DNA of 64,000 nt from Mucilaginibacter oryzae (GTDB lineage: Bacteria; Bacteroidota; Bacteroidia; Sphingobacteriales; Sphingobacteriaceae): contig NZ_QGHA01000001.1 in NCBI RefSeq assembly GCF_003148845.1, positions 868,001 through 932,000 on the forward strand, written 5' to 3'. Below the pieces are notes generated by a model that had not been told where the DNA came from, did not search any database, and saw nothing but the letters and a program-made list of their open reading frames with translations. A program made the position numbers and the translations under genes. Every line of letters starts with the position of its first letter. Within the stretch, counting starts at the first letter, position 1. Below, piece after piece: positions 1 to 6,622 of the stretch.

Positions 1-2
1 CC

Positions 3-80
3 AAGATGCTGAGTGGTGATAAGCCCGGTGAAAGCGCTTTACAAAACGCGAGGGAACTGCTGAGCCCCCTGACCCCCTGA
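3..80 (+). CDS. recN: C-terminal end of DNA repair protein RecN (partial)
   Basis: An open frame runs in from the window edge and ends at TGA 78-80. The visible tail (MLSGDKPGESALQNARELL) matches the usual RecN C-terminus, in which a short SG/GG segment is followed by an Asn-Ala-x-Glu-Leu-Leu helix. RecN is an SMC-like ATPase of double-strand break repair. The last five codons (SPLTP) and the stop lie inside a dispersed C-rich repeat, so the repeat seems to have replaced the original stop. Only 25 residues are visible, so the name is probable, not certain. Confidence 0.55.
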   Translation, partial: KMLSGDKPGESALQNARELLSPLTP

Positions 81-88
81 AGGGGAAG
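62..88. repeat. Dispersed C-rich repeat, family R1
   Basis: The core GCCCCCTGACCCCCTGAAGG recurs, with small changes, at 9603-9628 (opposite orientation) and 53672-53699. It is a short imperfect palindrome of CCCC and GGGG blocks found between genes. Here it overlaps the end of the upstream reading frame. Confidence 0.7.
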
Positions 89-99
89 TATGCTGACCA

Positions 100-265
100 T
101 TCTTGAAAAATGTCATCGATAGAGCAGAGGGGGGAAAGAGTGGCGGAGCGAAAGAGAAATCCTGTACGCCATGCTAAACCACAATGCAATGCGTAATAGC
201 AGGGCGTAGAATATTTCTCCTCACTCCACCACTCAGACCCTTCGCATGTACGTCGAAATGAAATC
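100..265. repeat. Dispersed palindromic repeat, family R4
   Basis: The segment has outer arms related to GTCATTTCGACG and inner arms related to GAGAAATCTTGTAC with its complement. The same arms appear at 18497-18653. This copy is more diverged. It occupies most of the gap before fabI, and I see no gene in it. Confidence 0.55.
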
Positions 266-377
266 CGTTTTAATTAGCTATAAATACTAATCGTAGACTT
301 ATAACTCTATTTTCCTTAACTTTTAAATCACCAAAAACCCAAACTTATAAGCTAACTGATAAATCGTCAAATAATTA

Positions 378-385
378 TAACTTTG
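378..385 (+). promoter_or_regulatory. Bacteroidetes -7 promoter element for fabI
   Basis: TAACTTTG matches the TAnnTTTG -7 consensus exactly and lies 23 bases before the fabI start. I see no convincing -33 TTTG at the usual distance. Confidence 0.5.
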
Positions 386-408
386 CTGCAATTATAAAAA
401 CTTAACAA

Positions 409-1221
409 ATGGCTTATAATTTATTAAAAGGTAAAAAAGGCATCATTTTCGGTGCGCTAAATGAGCAATCAATAGCCTGGAAGGTAGCACAACGTGCCGT
501 ACAGGAAGGTGCTGAAATTGTATTATCAAACGCCCCTATCGCTTTGCGCATGGGCGAACTCAATAAACTGGCCGAAGAATGTAACGCGCCGGTTATTGGT
601 GCCGATGTTACCAATGGCGATGACATCAACAACCTGTTCACCCAAACGCTTGAGCATTTTGGCGGCAAGGTTGATTTCATCCTGCACTCGATAGGTATGA
701 GCGTTAACGTACGCAAAAATATCCCTTACTACGAAAATAACTACGAATTTACCCACAAAGGTTTCGATATATCCGCATTAAGCCTTCACCGCATTTTACA
801 GGCGGCCATGAAACATGATGCCATAAATGAATGGGGGTCGGTAGTGGCTTTAAGCTATATTGCTGCCCAGCGTTACTTCCCCGGCTATAATGATATGGCA
901 GATAACAAAGCTGTATTGGAAAGCATCGCCCGTAACTTTGGTTACGAGTATGGCATGGCTAAAAAAGTACGTGTTAACACCATTTCACAATCACCAACCC
1001 GCACTACGGCCGGTTCGGGCGTAAAAGGGTTTGACGGCTTTATTGAGTTTGCCGAAAAAATGAGCCCGCTGGGTAATGCCGATGCAGACCAGTGCGCTGA
1101 TTATTGCGTAACCCTGTTCAGCGATCTGACTAAAATGGTTACCATGCAAAACCTGTTTCATGATGGCGGTTTCTCATTTACCGGCGTAACCCAGGCTGTT
1201 ATTGACCAGATGGCTAAGTAA
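409..1221 (+). CDS. fabI: Enoyl-[acyl-carrier-protein] reductase (NADH), FabI
   Basis: The 270-residue protein is full length for FabI, which catalyses the last step of each fatty-acid elongation cycle, reducing trans-2-enoyl-ACP with NADH in the cytoplasm. The N-terminus has the variant FabI dinucleotide motif (GALNEQSIAWKVA, residues 15-27). The catalytic pair is Tyr160 and Lys167 (YNDMADNK), with the second conserved tyrosine at 150. The start is the first ATG after a TAnnTTTG promoter. It is monocistronic, with a strong hairpin terminator 22 bases downstream. The upstream recN tail ends more than 300 bases away, so fabI has its own promoter. Identification is secure. Confidence 0.96.
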   Translation: MAYNLLKGKKGIIFGALNEQSIAWKVAQRAVQEGAEIVLSNAPIALRMGELNKLAEECNAPVIGADVTNGDDINNLFTQTLEHFGGKVDFILHSIGMSVNVRKNIPYYENNYEFTHKGFDISALSLHRILQAAMKHDAINEWGSVVALSYIAAQRYFPGYNDMADNKAVLESIARNFGYEYGMAKKVRVNTISQSPTRTTAGSGVKGFDGFIEFAEKMSPLGNADADQCADYCVTLFSDLTKMVTMQNLFHDGGFSFTGVTQAVIDQMAK

Positions 1222-1243
1222 TCATCTTAAAATATCTTTCAAC

Positions 1244-1279
1244 AAAAAAGGAGCCTTGCAAATACAATGCTCCTTTTTT
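1244..1279 (+). terminator. Rho-independent terminator after fabI
   Basis: The arms AAAAAAGGAGC and GCTCCTTTTTT are perfect complements around a 14-base loop and end in a T tract. Because of the A/T tails it can also serve the convergent lipoprotein gene. Confidence 0.85.
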
Positions 1280-1296
1280 GTTTAAGGAAGATTGGA

Positions 1297-1695
1297 TTAC
1301 GGTACCAATACAATTTTAATTTTTAACGGAGGTGGAATGTTAGCACCAGTAGGTAAACTTCCATCGGCATTTTGAGCATCAATGTATAATTTACCTGTTT
1401 CATATGCAAAACGGTAACTAACACCGCCATAAACATTTGGTAATTGCTCAAGCGTACCATCGCTGTTATCTAAATACACCAAAACTGCACCATGATTATT
1501 GTAGTAATCAGTAAGTTCCGGCACATTCAAAGTTGTGGTATAACCGTGAATGCTTCCCTGACCATCCGCAAGCACAAACGCCGGCGTAGTATCAAAAATA
1601 GTGGTAGCGCTTGGAGCAGTAGTAACATACTCCTTTTTACATGATGTTGCAGCAAGTACTATAGTGCAGCAAATTAAAGTCAAGAATTTTTTCAT
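1297..1695 (-). CDS. Small lipoprotein of unknown function
   Basis: This 132-residue protein has a lipoprotein signal: Lys-Lys, a hydrophobic stretch and the lipobox ATSC with the modified cysteine at residue 19, followed by KKE. The mature part is short, beta-rich and slightly acidic, with a late PPPLKIKIVLVP end, typical of small Bacteroidetes surface or periplasmic lipoproteins. I do not recognise a named family. It is convergent with fabI and shares its terminator. Membrane anchoring is inferred from the signal only. Confidence 0.7.
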   Translation of the reverse strand: MKKFLTLICCTIVLAATSCKKEYVTTAPSATTIFDTTPAFVLADGQGSIHGYTTTLNVPELTDYYNNHGAVLVYLDNSDGTLEQLPNVYGGVSYRFAYETGKLYIDAQNADGSLPTGANIPPPLKIKIVLVP

Positions 1696-1838
1696 AAAGT
1701 ATTGCGTTAGTTATTATAACTGTTTGAACAAAGTTTTGTTCGAAGGTTTAAACGAAATTTTAATTATTTTAACGTGAGTTCGGATAAGAAAAAAACGATT
1801 CGGAAAGGATCTAAATATATAATCTATTGAATGTCAAA

Positions 1839-1900
1839 AAGTAAGCATAGATTTTTATATTTAAGTGTCGAATCTAAATGATAACAATCTATGCTTACTT
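1839..1900. repeat. 15-bp perfect inverted repeat over an IS fragment
   Basis: The arms AAGTAAGCATAGATT (1839-1853) and AATCTATGCTTACTT (1886-1900) are exact complements around a 32-base spacer. The right arm overlaps the first codons of an IS982-like transposase fragment, so the pair may be the scar of two opposed IS ends. Confidence 0.6.
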
Positions 1901-2022
1901 CTGATAAAATTATTGAAATTTTCGTTAAAGTGGATGACTTCTGCAAAGAATCGACGAGTGCATGGTCAAACTCGATACACAAACCAAGGTCCCGTAACAA
2001 AGCTTGTCCGGTATTTGCTTAA
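1891..2022 (+). pseudogene. IS982-like transposase, N-terminal fragment
   Basis: The first 20 codons (MLTSDKIIEIFVKVDDFCKE) match the conserved N-terminus of IS982-family transposases of Bacteroidetes. After that the similarity ends and the frame runs into a stop at 2020-2022. The full family protein is close to 300 residues, so this is a dead remnant. It indicates a past insertion upstream of ssb. Confidence 0.5.
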
Positions 2023-2094
2023 TCAAATACTTTGCATAGGGGCCACAAGCCGGGAGGCTTGTACTTGCAGCGGCCTGGACAGCCATTCAATTGC

Positions 2095-2268
2095 TTACCG
2101 AACGACACAACAACCGCTTACCTGCGGAACACCAACAAGGGAAGGGGTTATAGCGATTGCTGTAAGCTGGTTATTGTAGTTATTGCGGCCCAGATCGTTA
2201 CAGAACTTTTTATCGGCACGGCCCTGCAGCGGCGTCCCGCAATCCAAACAAACTCTTTCCTGGTTCAT
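2095..2268 (-). pseudogene. Decayed small zinc-ribbon protein
   Basis: The frame begins MNQERVCLDCGTPLQGRADK and continues KFC, matching a common small Bacteroidetes zinc-ribbon protein with pattern CxxC...GRADKKFC..xCRN.YN. Here the fourth cysteine is lost (DLGRN in place of DxCRN). The frame shifts after NNQ, and pieces of the expected C-terminal helix appear in another frame. The normal product is about 100 residues or more, and this frame stops at 57. I judge it non-functional. Confidence 0.55.
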
Positions 2269-2290
2269 GGTATAAAGGTAGGCAATAAAT

Positions 2291-2320
2291 TATCCGTTTG
2301 CAAACGTTTACAAACGGATA
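2291..2320. promoter_or_regulatory. Operator-like inverted repeat upstream of ssb
   Basis: TATCCGTTTG (2291-2300) and CAAACGGATA (2311-2320) are perfect complements around CAAACGTTTA, which repeats the same AAACG half-sites. A further TAAACGGTTA lies at 2331. Such nested half-sites look like a regulator binding site about 100 bases before ssb. The regulator is unknown. Confidence 0.45.
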
Positions 2321-2421
2321 CTATCGACTATAAACGGTTAATAACCGGGTAATTTTTCCGCCCCACCCCACCTTTGTAGCGTTAACTCAAACGAATCAAA
2401 AAATATTTAAATAATAAAACG

Positions 2422-2757
2422 ATGAACTCATTAAGAAACAGTGTACGCCTGGTAGGTAATTTAGGGATGGATCCTGAAGTAAAAGTTTACGACACCGATA
2501 AAAAAATGGTGCGCCTTTCCATAGCTACCAACGAAACTTATAAAAATGATAAAGGCGAAAAGGTTACCGATACCCAATGGCACAGTCTTGTTTTCTGGGG
2601 AATGCAGGCCAAACTTGCCGAAGACTTTTTAAAAAAAGGCGATGAGGTTGCTATTGAAGGAAAGCTGACTAACCGCAGCTATACTGATAAAGAAGGCATT
2701 AAGCGCTATGTATCTGAAGTGGTGGTAAATGAATTTTTGAAAATGGGTAGAAACTGA
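2422..2757 (+). CDS. ssb: Single-stranded DNA-binding protein, short form
   Basis: The 111-residue protein is a single OB-fold of the SSB family (residues 4-105). Recognisable blocks are RLVGNLGMDPEVK, DTQWHSLVFWG and EGKLTNRSY. It binds single-stranded DNA in replication, recombination or DNA uptake. It lacks the glycine-rich linker and acidic C-terminal tip that recruit partner proteins in housekeeping SSBs, so it is probably an accessory paralogue. It stands alone behind an operator-like inverted repeat at 2291-2320, which suggests regulated expression. Confidence 0.92.
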   Translation: MNSLRNSVRLVGNLGMDPEVKVYDTDKKMVRLSIATNETYKNDKGEKVTDTQWHSLVFWGMQAKLAEDFLKKGDEVAIEGKLTNRSYTDKEGIKRYVSEVVVNEFLKMGRN

Positions 2758-3017
2758 AGAACAGATGGGATGCAGCAAAAACCTGTTGGGCGATGGGGAG
2801 CCAAATCAATAAATAATGTTGGTATGGTTTCTCCAAAAGAGATGCCTCCAGCAACAGAAAATCAATAATATAACACAACATCGGTAACAGTGCAAACTAT
2901 ATACACGGCTTTGAACCTAAACCAGCTCTTATCACAAAGCTGTTGCCGGTGTTGTTGTTTAATCTTGTTATTAATTATCATTTGCAGAGACTAAACTTCA
3001 TGGATTGTGCAAATAAA

Positions 3018-3064
3018 AAAAATGATAAATATTTATTGATAATCAATAAATATTTATCATTTTT
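3018..3064. promoter_or_regulatory. 47-bp perfect palindrome before the DUF2975/HTH pair
   Basis: Two 23-base arms around a single central base are exact complements from 3018 to 3064. Each arm contains TGATAAATATTTATTGAT, itself built from smaller palindromic ATAAATATTTAT units. It ends 16 bases before the DUF2975 start codon, where an operator would block transcription or translation. A stem-loop role in the mRNA is equally possible. Confidence 0.65.
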
Positions 3065-3080
3065 GAACAAAATCACAAAC

Positions 3081-3698
3081 ATGAAAAACTTAGGAAAAAG
3101 ATCTTTATCGGCAGTAATGGCTATTGCTGTTAATTTACTCTGGTGGGTAGAGTGGGTTGCTGGCGCTTTGGGTGCATTTATGGTATTGACGGCGGCACAT
3201 ATTCGTAAAGCATTTGCTTTGCAGGTGCCCATTACTTACACTCCCATGAGCATGGCACAGATTTATTCGGCGAAACAAAAGGGTGATTTCAGTATCCTCA
3301 ATACAACTAACGGAACACTAAGCATTCATGTAGGCGCCGATTGGAAAACCATAGCAGCATTGCTTACAGGATACGGCGCAATTTTCGCCGCAATTGTGAT
3401 CATTACCTACCAGGTAAAAAGAATTTTCGAGAGTTTTAAGCAAGACCAGCCATTTCAACAGGCGAATATATACAGGGTTAGAAACATCGCATTGGTACTG
3501 ATAAGCTATTCGGTTGTACAGTGGTCGTCTGTAATTATGATCAATCAATTTTTGTTATCAAACTTTGTCTTCCATCATCTTGATCTCACTTATGAGTTCA
3601 ATTACACTTGTTTGCTTATTGGGGTTGTGCTTTTGGCTGTAGAAGGAGTTTTCAAAACCGGCCTGGCTTTGGAAGAAGAAAAGCAACTAACAATTTAA
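3081..3698 (+). CDS. DUF2975-family membrane protein
   Basis: With the ATG at 3081 the product is 205 residues. The frame stays open to an earlier start, but that would run translation through the 47-bp palindrome. Four hydrophobic segments are visible (about residues 15-38, 100-122, 148-168 and 178-200), the pattern of DUF2975 inner-membrane proteins. The function of the family is unknown. It nearly always lies next to a small Xre-type regulator, as here, where the next gene starts 3 bases after this stop. The pair is probably one transcript controlled from the palindrome. Confidence 0.75.
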   Translation: MKNLGKRSLSAVMAIAVNLLWWVEWVAGALGAFMVLTAAHIRKAFALQVPITYTPMSMAQIYSAKQKGDFSILNTTNGTLSIHVGADWKTIAALLTGYGAIFAAIVIITYQVKRIFESFKQDQPFQQANIYRVRNIALVLISYSVVQWSSVIMINQFLLSNFVFHHLDLTYEFNYTCLLIGVVLLAVEGVFKTGLALEEEKQLTI

Positions 3699-3701
3699 GC
3701 T

Positions 3702-3932
3702 ATGGCAATAATTATCAACCTTGATGTGATGATGGCCAGACGCAAAATGTCGCTCAATGTACTGTCGGAAAAAGTCGGCCTAACACTGGCTAACCTATCT
3801 ATATTGAAACAAGGGAAGGCTAAAGCTATTCGGTTCAGCACCTTAGAAGCAATATGCCAGGCGCTCGATTGTCAGCCCGGAGATATTCTGGAATACCGGA
3901 ATGACCATGTTGAAAGCTTTGTTATCGTGTAA
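3702..3932 (+). CDS. Small Xre-type helix-turn-helix regulator (YozG-like)
   Basis: The 76-residue protein is almost entirely one HTH domain. The opening MARRKMSLNVLSEKVGLTLA and the recognition region NLSILKQGKAKAIRFSTL are typical of YozG/Cro-type regulators paired with DUF2975. The C-terminal LDCQPGDILEY is the family signature. It is co-transcribed with the membrane protein upstream and probably binds the 3018-3064 palindrome, though that link is inference. A strong terminator follows. Confidence 0.85.
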   Translation: MAIIINLDVMMARRKMSLNVLSEKVGLTLANLSILKQGKAKAIRFSTLEAICQALDCQPGDILEYRNDHVESFVIV

Positions 3933-3966
3933 ACAATTCTTAGGCGAAATTATGTTTAAAAACAAA

Positions 3967-4011
3967 AAAAATAGAAAAGCCCTCTTTTTAAAAAAGGGCT
4001 TTTCTATTTTT
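3967..4011. terminator. Bidirectional terminator between the HTH gene and aguA
   Basis: The 17-base arms AAAAATAGAAAAGCCCT and AGGGCTTTTCTATTTTT pair perfectly. The right arm overlaps the first bases of the aguA stop codon on the opposite strand. A tracts on one side and T tracts on the other allow use in both directions. Confidence 0.9.
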
Positions 4012-5101
4012 ATTCCGGTTCCTGCTGGCTCAGGCAGTGGAAACTGCCCAACCCCCAGATAATATCCGTGCTATCAATCCCCACAACCTTACGGTCAGGG
4101 AAGCATTTGGTTAGTATATCTAACGCCTTATCATCATTTTTTGAACGATAGGTAGGAACTATCACCGCCGAATTGGCGATATAAAAATTAGCATATGATG
4201 CGGGCAAACGGGTATCATCATAAATAACTGCGTCGGGCATGGGCAGTTCAACTACGTTTAACTGCTTGCCGTTCAATAGCCGCATAGTTTTCAGCGTATC
4301 GAGGTTTTCCTGCAACAGGTGATAGTTATCGTCATTCTTATCTTCCTCAACAACGGTAACCACAGTATCTTCGTTTACAAAACGGGTAATATCGTCAATA
4401 TGGCCGTCGGTATCGTCGCCTACAATTCCATCACCCAGCCACAAAATTTGCTCCGCACCGTAATAGTTTTGCAGGTAACTTTCTATCTGCGCCTGGTTAA
4501 GGTGCGGGTTACGGTTTTTGTTAAGCAAACACGCTGTAGTAGTTAAAATGGTTCCTTTACCATTAAAATCAACCGAGCCGCCTTCCATTACAATACCCGG
4601 GTTAAATACCGGTAAGCCGAAATGGTTACCAATTTTGGTCGGGATGACATCATCCAGATCAAACGGCGGATATTTGCCTCCCCAGGCGTTGTAACCCCAG
4701 TCGACAATAGCCTTTTGTTTAGTGGTCTGATTGATCAAAAACGCCGGACCATGATCGCGGCACCACGCGTCGTTGGTAGGAAACTCGAAGATCTCGATCT
4801 TGTTCAAATCCACACCCGCGTTCTGTAATTGGAAAATTACCGATGCTTTCATATCGGCGTTGGCTACGTTGATGCGCACCAACTCGCCTTCGGTAACAAC
4901 TTTTATAAATTCGATGTATGGTGCGTAGATCGTATCAATCTTACCTGGCCATGAAGCTTCTTTGTGAGGCCAGCTTAGCCATGTAGCCGTATGCTTTGCC
5001 CACTCTGCAGGGAAGGTGAAACCTTGCGCCAAAGGCGAGTCGGAAAGTCCGAAAGTCCGGAAGTCCGAAAGAGAACTATTTGATATATCTTTTGAGGACA
5101 T
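4010..5101 (-). CDS. aguA: Agmatine deiminase (PAD family)
   Basis: The 363-residue protein hydrolyses agmatine to N-carbamoylputrescine and ammonia, the first half of the agmatine route to putrescine. It has the PAD-family fold motifs: TWLSWPH near residue 43, WCRDHGP, EGGSVDFNG, DDTDGHIDD and the catalytic cysteine at 356 in GSFHCLSQQEP. Normal AguA begins close to FPAEWAKH. Here about 28 extra N-terminal residues (through SPLAQGF) are partly encoded by a dispersed repeat at 5038-5071, so the start may have moved after the repeat arrived. It follows the S23-type gene by 9 bases and aguB by about 415, all on the minus strand. Confidence 0.95.
   Translation of the reverse strand: MSSKDISNSSLSDFRTFGLSDSPLAQGFTFPAEWAKHTATWLSWPHKEASWPGKIDTIYAPYIEFIKVVTEGELVRINVANADMKASVIFQLQNAGVDLNKIEIFEFPTNDAWCRDHGPAFLINQTTKQKAIVDWGYNAWGGKYPPFDLDDVIPTKIGNHFGLPVFNPGIVMEGGSVDFNGKGTILTTTACLLNKNRNPHLNQAQIESYLQNYYGAEQILWLGDGIVGDDTDGHIDDITRFVNEDTVVTVVEEDKNDDNYHLLQENLDTLKTMRLLNGKQLNVVELPMPDAVIYDDTRLPASYANFYIANSAVIVPTYRSKNDDKALDILTKCFPDRKVVGIDSTDIIWGLGSFHCLSQQEPE
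5038..5071 (+). repeat. Left inverted repeat of the S23 gene cassette
   Basis: The unit AGTCCGAAAGTCCGGAAGTC lies in a 34-base block of CGGAAAGTC-type units. It matches the reverse complement of 5479-5512 at 30 of 34 positions. It sits inside the first codons of aguA. Confidence 0.75.
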
Positions 5102-5110
5102 TGATTTATT

Positions 5111-5464
5111 TTATTTAAGAGAGTTACGCAGTCCGTTCAACATTGCCAAAATCTCTTCACATTGTTGATATAATTTTGCAAAATTTTCGTCTGATATCAA
5201 ATTTCGCTTTTGTGCTAAATACAAACACCCAACAACTTCAATATTTGATCTTAAAGCGTAGCCAACAAACTTATTGAATTCGGCGTTAGATTGTCCCGTT
5301 GATCCTTCAGCAATATTTAGCGAAATAGAATCGGCGGCCCGTTTTATTTGAGATGACAAAATAAACAATTCATCCTTTGGAAAAGTCCTAGTCAGATCAT
5401 GAATATCCGATGATAGGTCGACTGCTTTTTTCCACACAACCAGCTTTTCAAACTTAAAACCCAT
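5111..5464 (-). CDS. Four-helix bundle protein (S23 / 23S rRNA intervening-sequence family)
   Basis: The 117-residue protein has the family's opening (KFEKLVVWKKAVDLS) and the conserved SISLNIAEGSTGQSNAEF segment, which forms the middle helices of a pentameric four-helix bundle. Members occur inside 23S rRNA intervening sequences, as free genes, and, distantly, as Avd proteins of diversity-generating retroelements. The biochemical role is unknown. This copy lies between aguB and aguA and is bounded by inverted repeats at 5038-5071 and 5479-5512, so gene plus repeats looks like an inserted cassette. The next gene starts 9 bases after its stop. Confidence 0.88.
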   Translation of the reverse strand: MGFKFEKLVVWKKAVDLSSDIHDLTRTFPKDELFILSSQIKRAADSISLNIAEGSTGQSNAEFNKFVGYALRSNIEVVGCLYLAQKRNLISDENFAKLYQQCEEILAMLNGLRNSLK

Positions 5465-5478
5465 ATAACTGACTTTTT

Positions 5479-5512
5479 CTTTCGGACTTTCGGACTTCCC
5501 GACTTTCGGACT
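5479..5512 (-). repeat. Right inverted repeat of the S23 gene cassette
   Basis: Read on the minus strand, the block begins AGTCCGAAAGTCGGGAAGTC and matches 5038-5071 at 30 of 34 bases. It fills most of the gap between aguB and the S23 gene. Confidence 0.75.
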
Positions 5513-5516
5513 AAAA

Positions 5517-6386
5517 TCAATCCTCGTCTAAAAGTCTTTTCGTTATCGGCTGATATGAGTCGATACGACGATCTCTCAGGAACGGCCAGTGGCTCCTATA
5601 GTAATCCGACTTATCTAAATCCAACTCCTGTACAATAACTTCTTCCTGATCGTGAGTGGTTTGATGGATAACAGCACCAAACGGATTGGCGAAGAATGAA
5701 CCGCCCCAGAATTTCACACCTGCTTCTTCACCTACACGATTAACGCTTACCACGTGAATACCATTGGCAACTGCGTGCGAACGCTGGATAGTTTGCCATG
5801 CGTTGTATTGCTCAACGTTGGTAGCTTCGTCTTGTGTAGTAGCCCAGCCTATTGCGGTTGGGTAAAATAATATATCGGCACCCATCAACGCGGTGATACG
5901 GGCTGCTTCAGGATACCATTGATCCCAGCAGATCAGTACGCCGATGCGGGCATATTTGGTATTGAATACTTTGTAGCCAAGATCGCCGGGGGTGAAGTAA
6001 AATTTTTCGTAAAAGCCGGGATCATCGGGGATGTGCATTTTGCGGTATTTACCCAGGTAGCTGCCGTCGGCATCAAGTACTGCGGTAGTATTGTGATAAA
6101 CACCTTGCGCACGCTTTTCAAATAATGAAGCGATGATTACCACGTTAAGTTCGGCGGCAACCTTCGATAGCTCGTCGGTTGATGGGCCGGGGATAGCTTC
6201 GGCCAGCTTAAAATTGTCGTAGTTTTCCTCATCGCAAAAATAAAGGGACGTAAAAAGTTCTTGTAAACAAACTACTTGCGCGCCTTTTTGGGCAGCTTCC
6301 CTTACTTTAACAATGGCTTTTTGCAGGTTCTGCTGTTTGTCAGCAGTACAGCTCATTTGCACTATACCAACTTTTACTTTACTCAT
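5517..6386 (-). CDS. aguB: N-carbamoylputrescine amidase
   Basis: The 289-residue nitrilase-superfamily enzyme hydrolyses N-carbamoylputrescine to putrescine, CO2 and ammonia. The catalytic triad is visible as Glu43 (QELF), Lys116 (KYRKMHIPD) and Cys153 (LICWDQWYPE). The length is normal for the family. The active-site surround FTSLYFCDEENYDNF is specific to the agmatine-pathway subgroup. It is the first gene of the minus-strand set aguB, S23, aguA, so the two putrescine enzymes are still linked but split by the S23 cassette. Confidence 0.95.
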   Translation of the reverse strand: MSKVKVGIVQMSCTADKQQNLQKAIVKVREAAQKGAQVVCLQELFTSLYFCDEENYDNFKLAEAIPGPSTDELSKVAAELNVVIIASLFEKRAQGVYHNTTAVLDADGSYLGKYRKMHIPDDPGFYEKFYFTPGDLGYKVFNTKYARIGVLICWDQWYPEAARITALMGADILFYPTAIGWATTQDEATNVEQYNAWQTIQRSHAVANGIHVVSVNRVGEEAGVKFWGGSFFANPFGAVIHQTTHDQEEVIVQELDLDKSDYYRSHWPFLRDRRIDSYQPITKRLLDED

Positions 6387-6607
6387 CTCTTCAAAATTTG
6401 CGCAAAAGTAACACTTTGTTTGTTAGCATTTGGTCGATTTTATATTATCGTTTCACAGATTACCTTGCGATTACACTGTGTTAAAACCGGATTATTAAAA
6501 ACCATCACTACAATAAACAATTGATTTACTGGTTTTAATGTTTGTGAAAACAAAATGAAGAATTTTTGTTAATTGACTATCGGGTACATCGAAATAAAAA
6601 AATAACA

Positions 6608-6615
6608 TAGCTTTG
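6608..6615 (+). promoter_or_regulatory. -7 promoter element almost touching a start codon
   Basis: TAGCTTTG fits TAnnTTTG exactly and ends 7 bases before the ATG at 6623. With the usual start about 7 bases downstream, the transcript would have almost no leader. Confidence 0.5.
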
Positions 6616-6622
6616 CAGCCGA

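Noticed and set aside
414..756. Open frames on the minus strand and other frames within fabI
   Set aside because: They follow the codon pattern of fabI in shifted frames and have no start context or recognisable protein.
1865..2352. Two plus-strand frames of about 105 residues upstream of ssb
   Set aside because: They cross IS and zinc-ribbon debris. The zinc-ribbon motif is on the opposite strand and explains the open frame.
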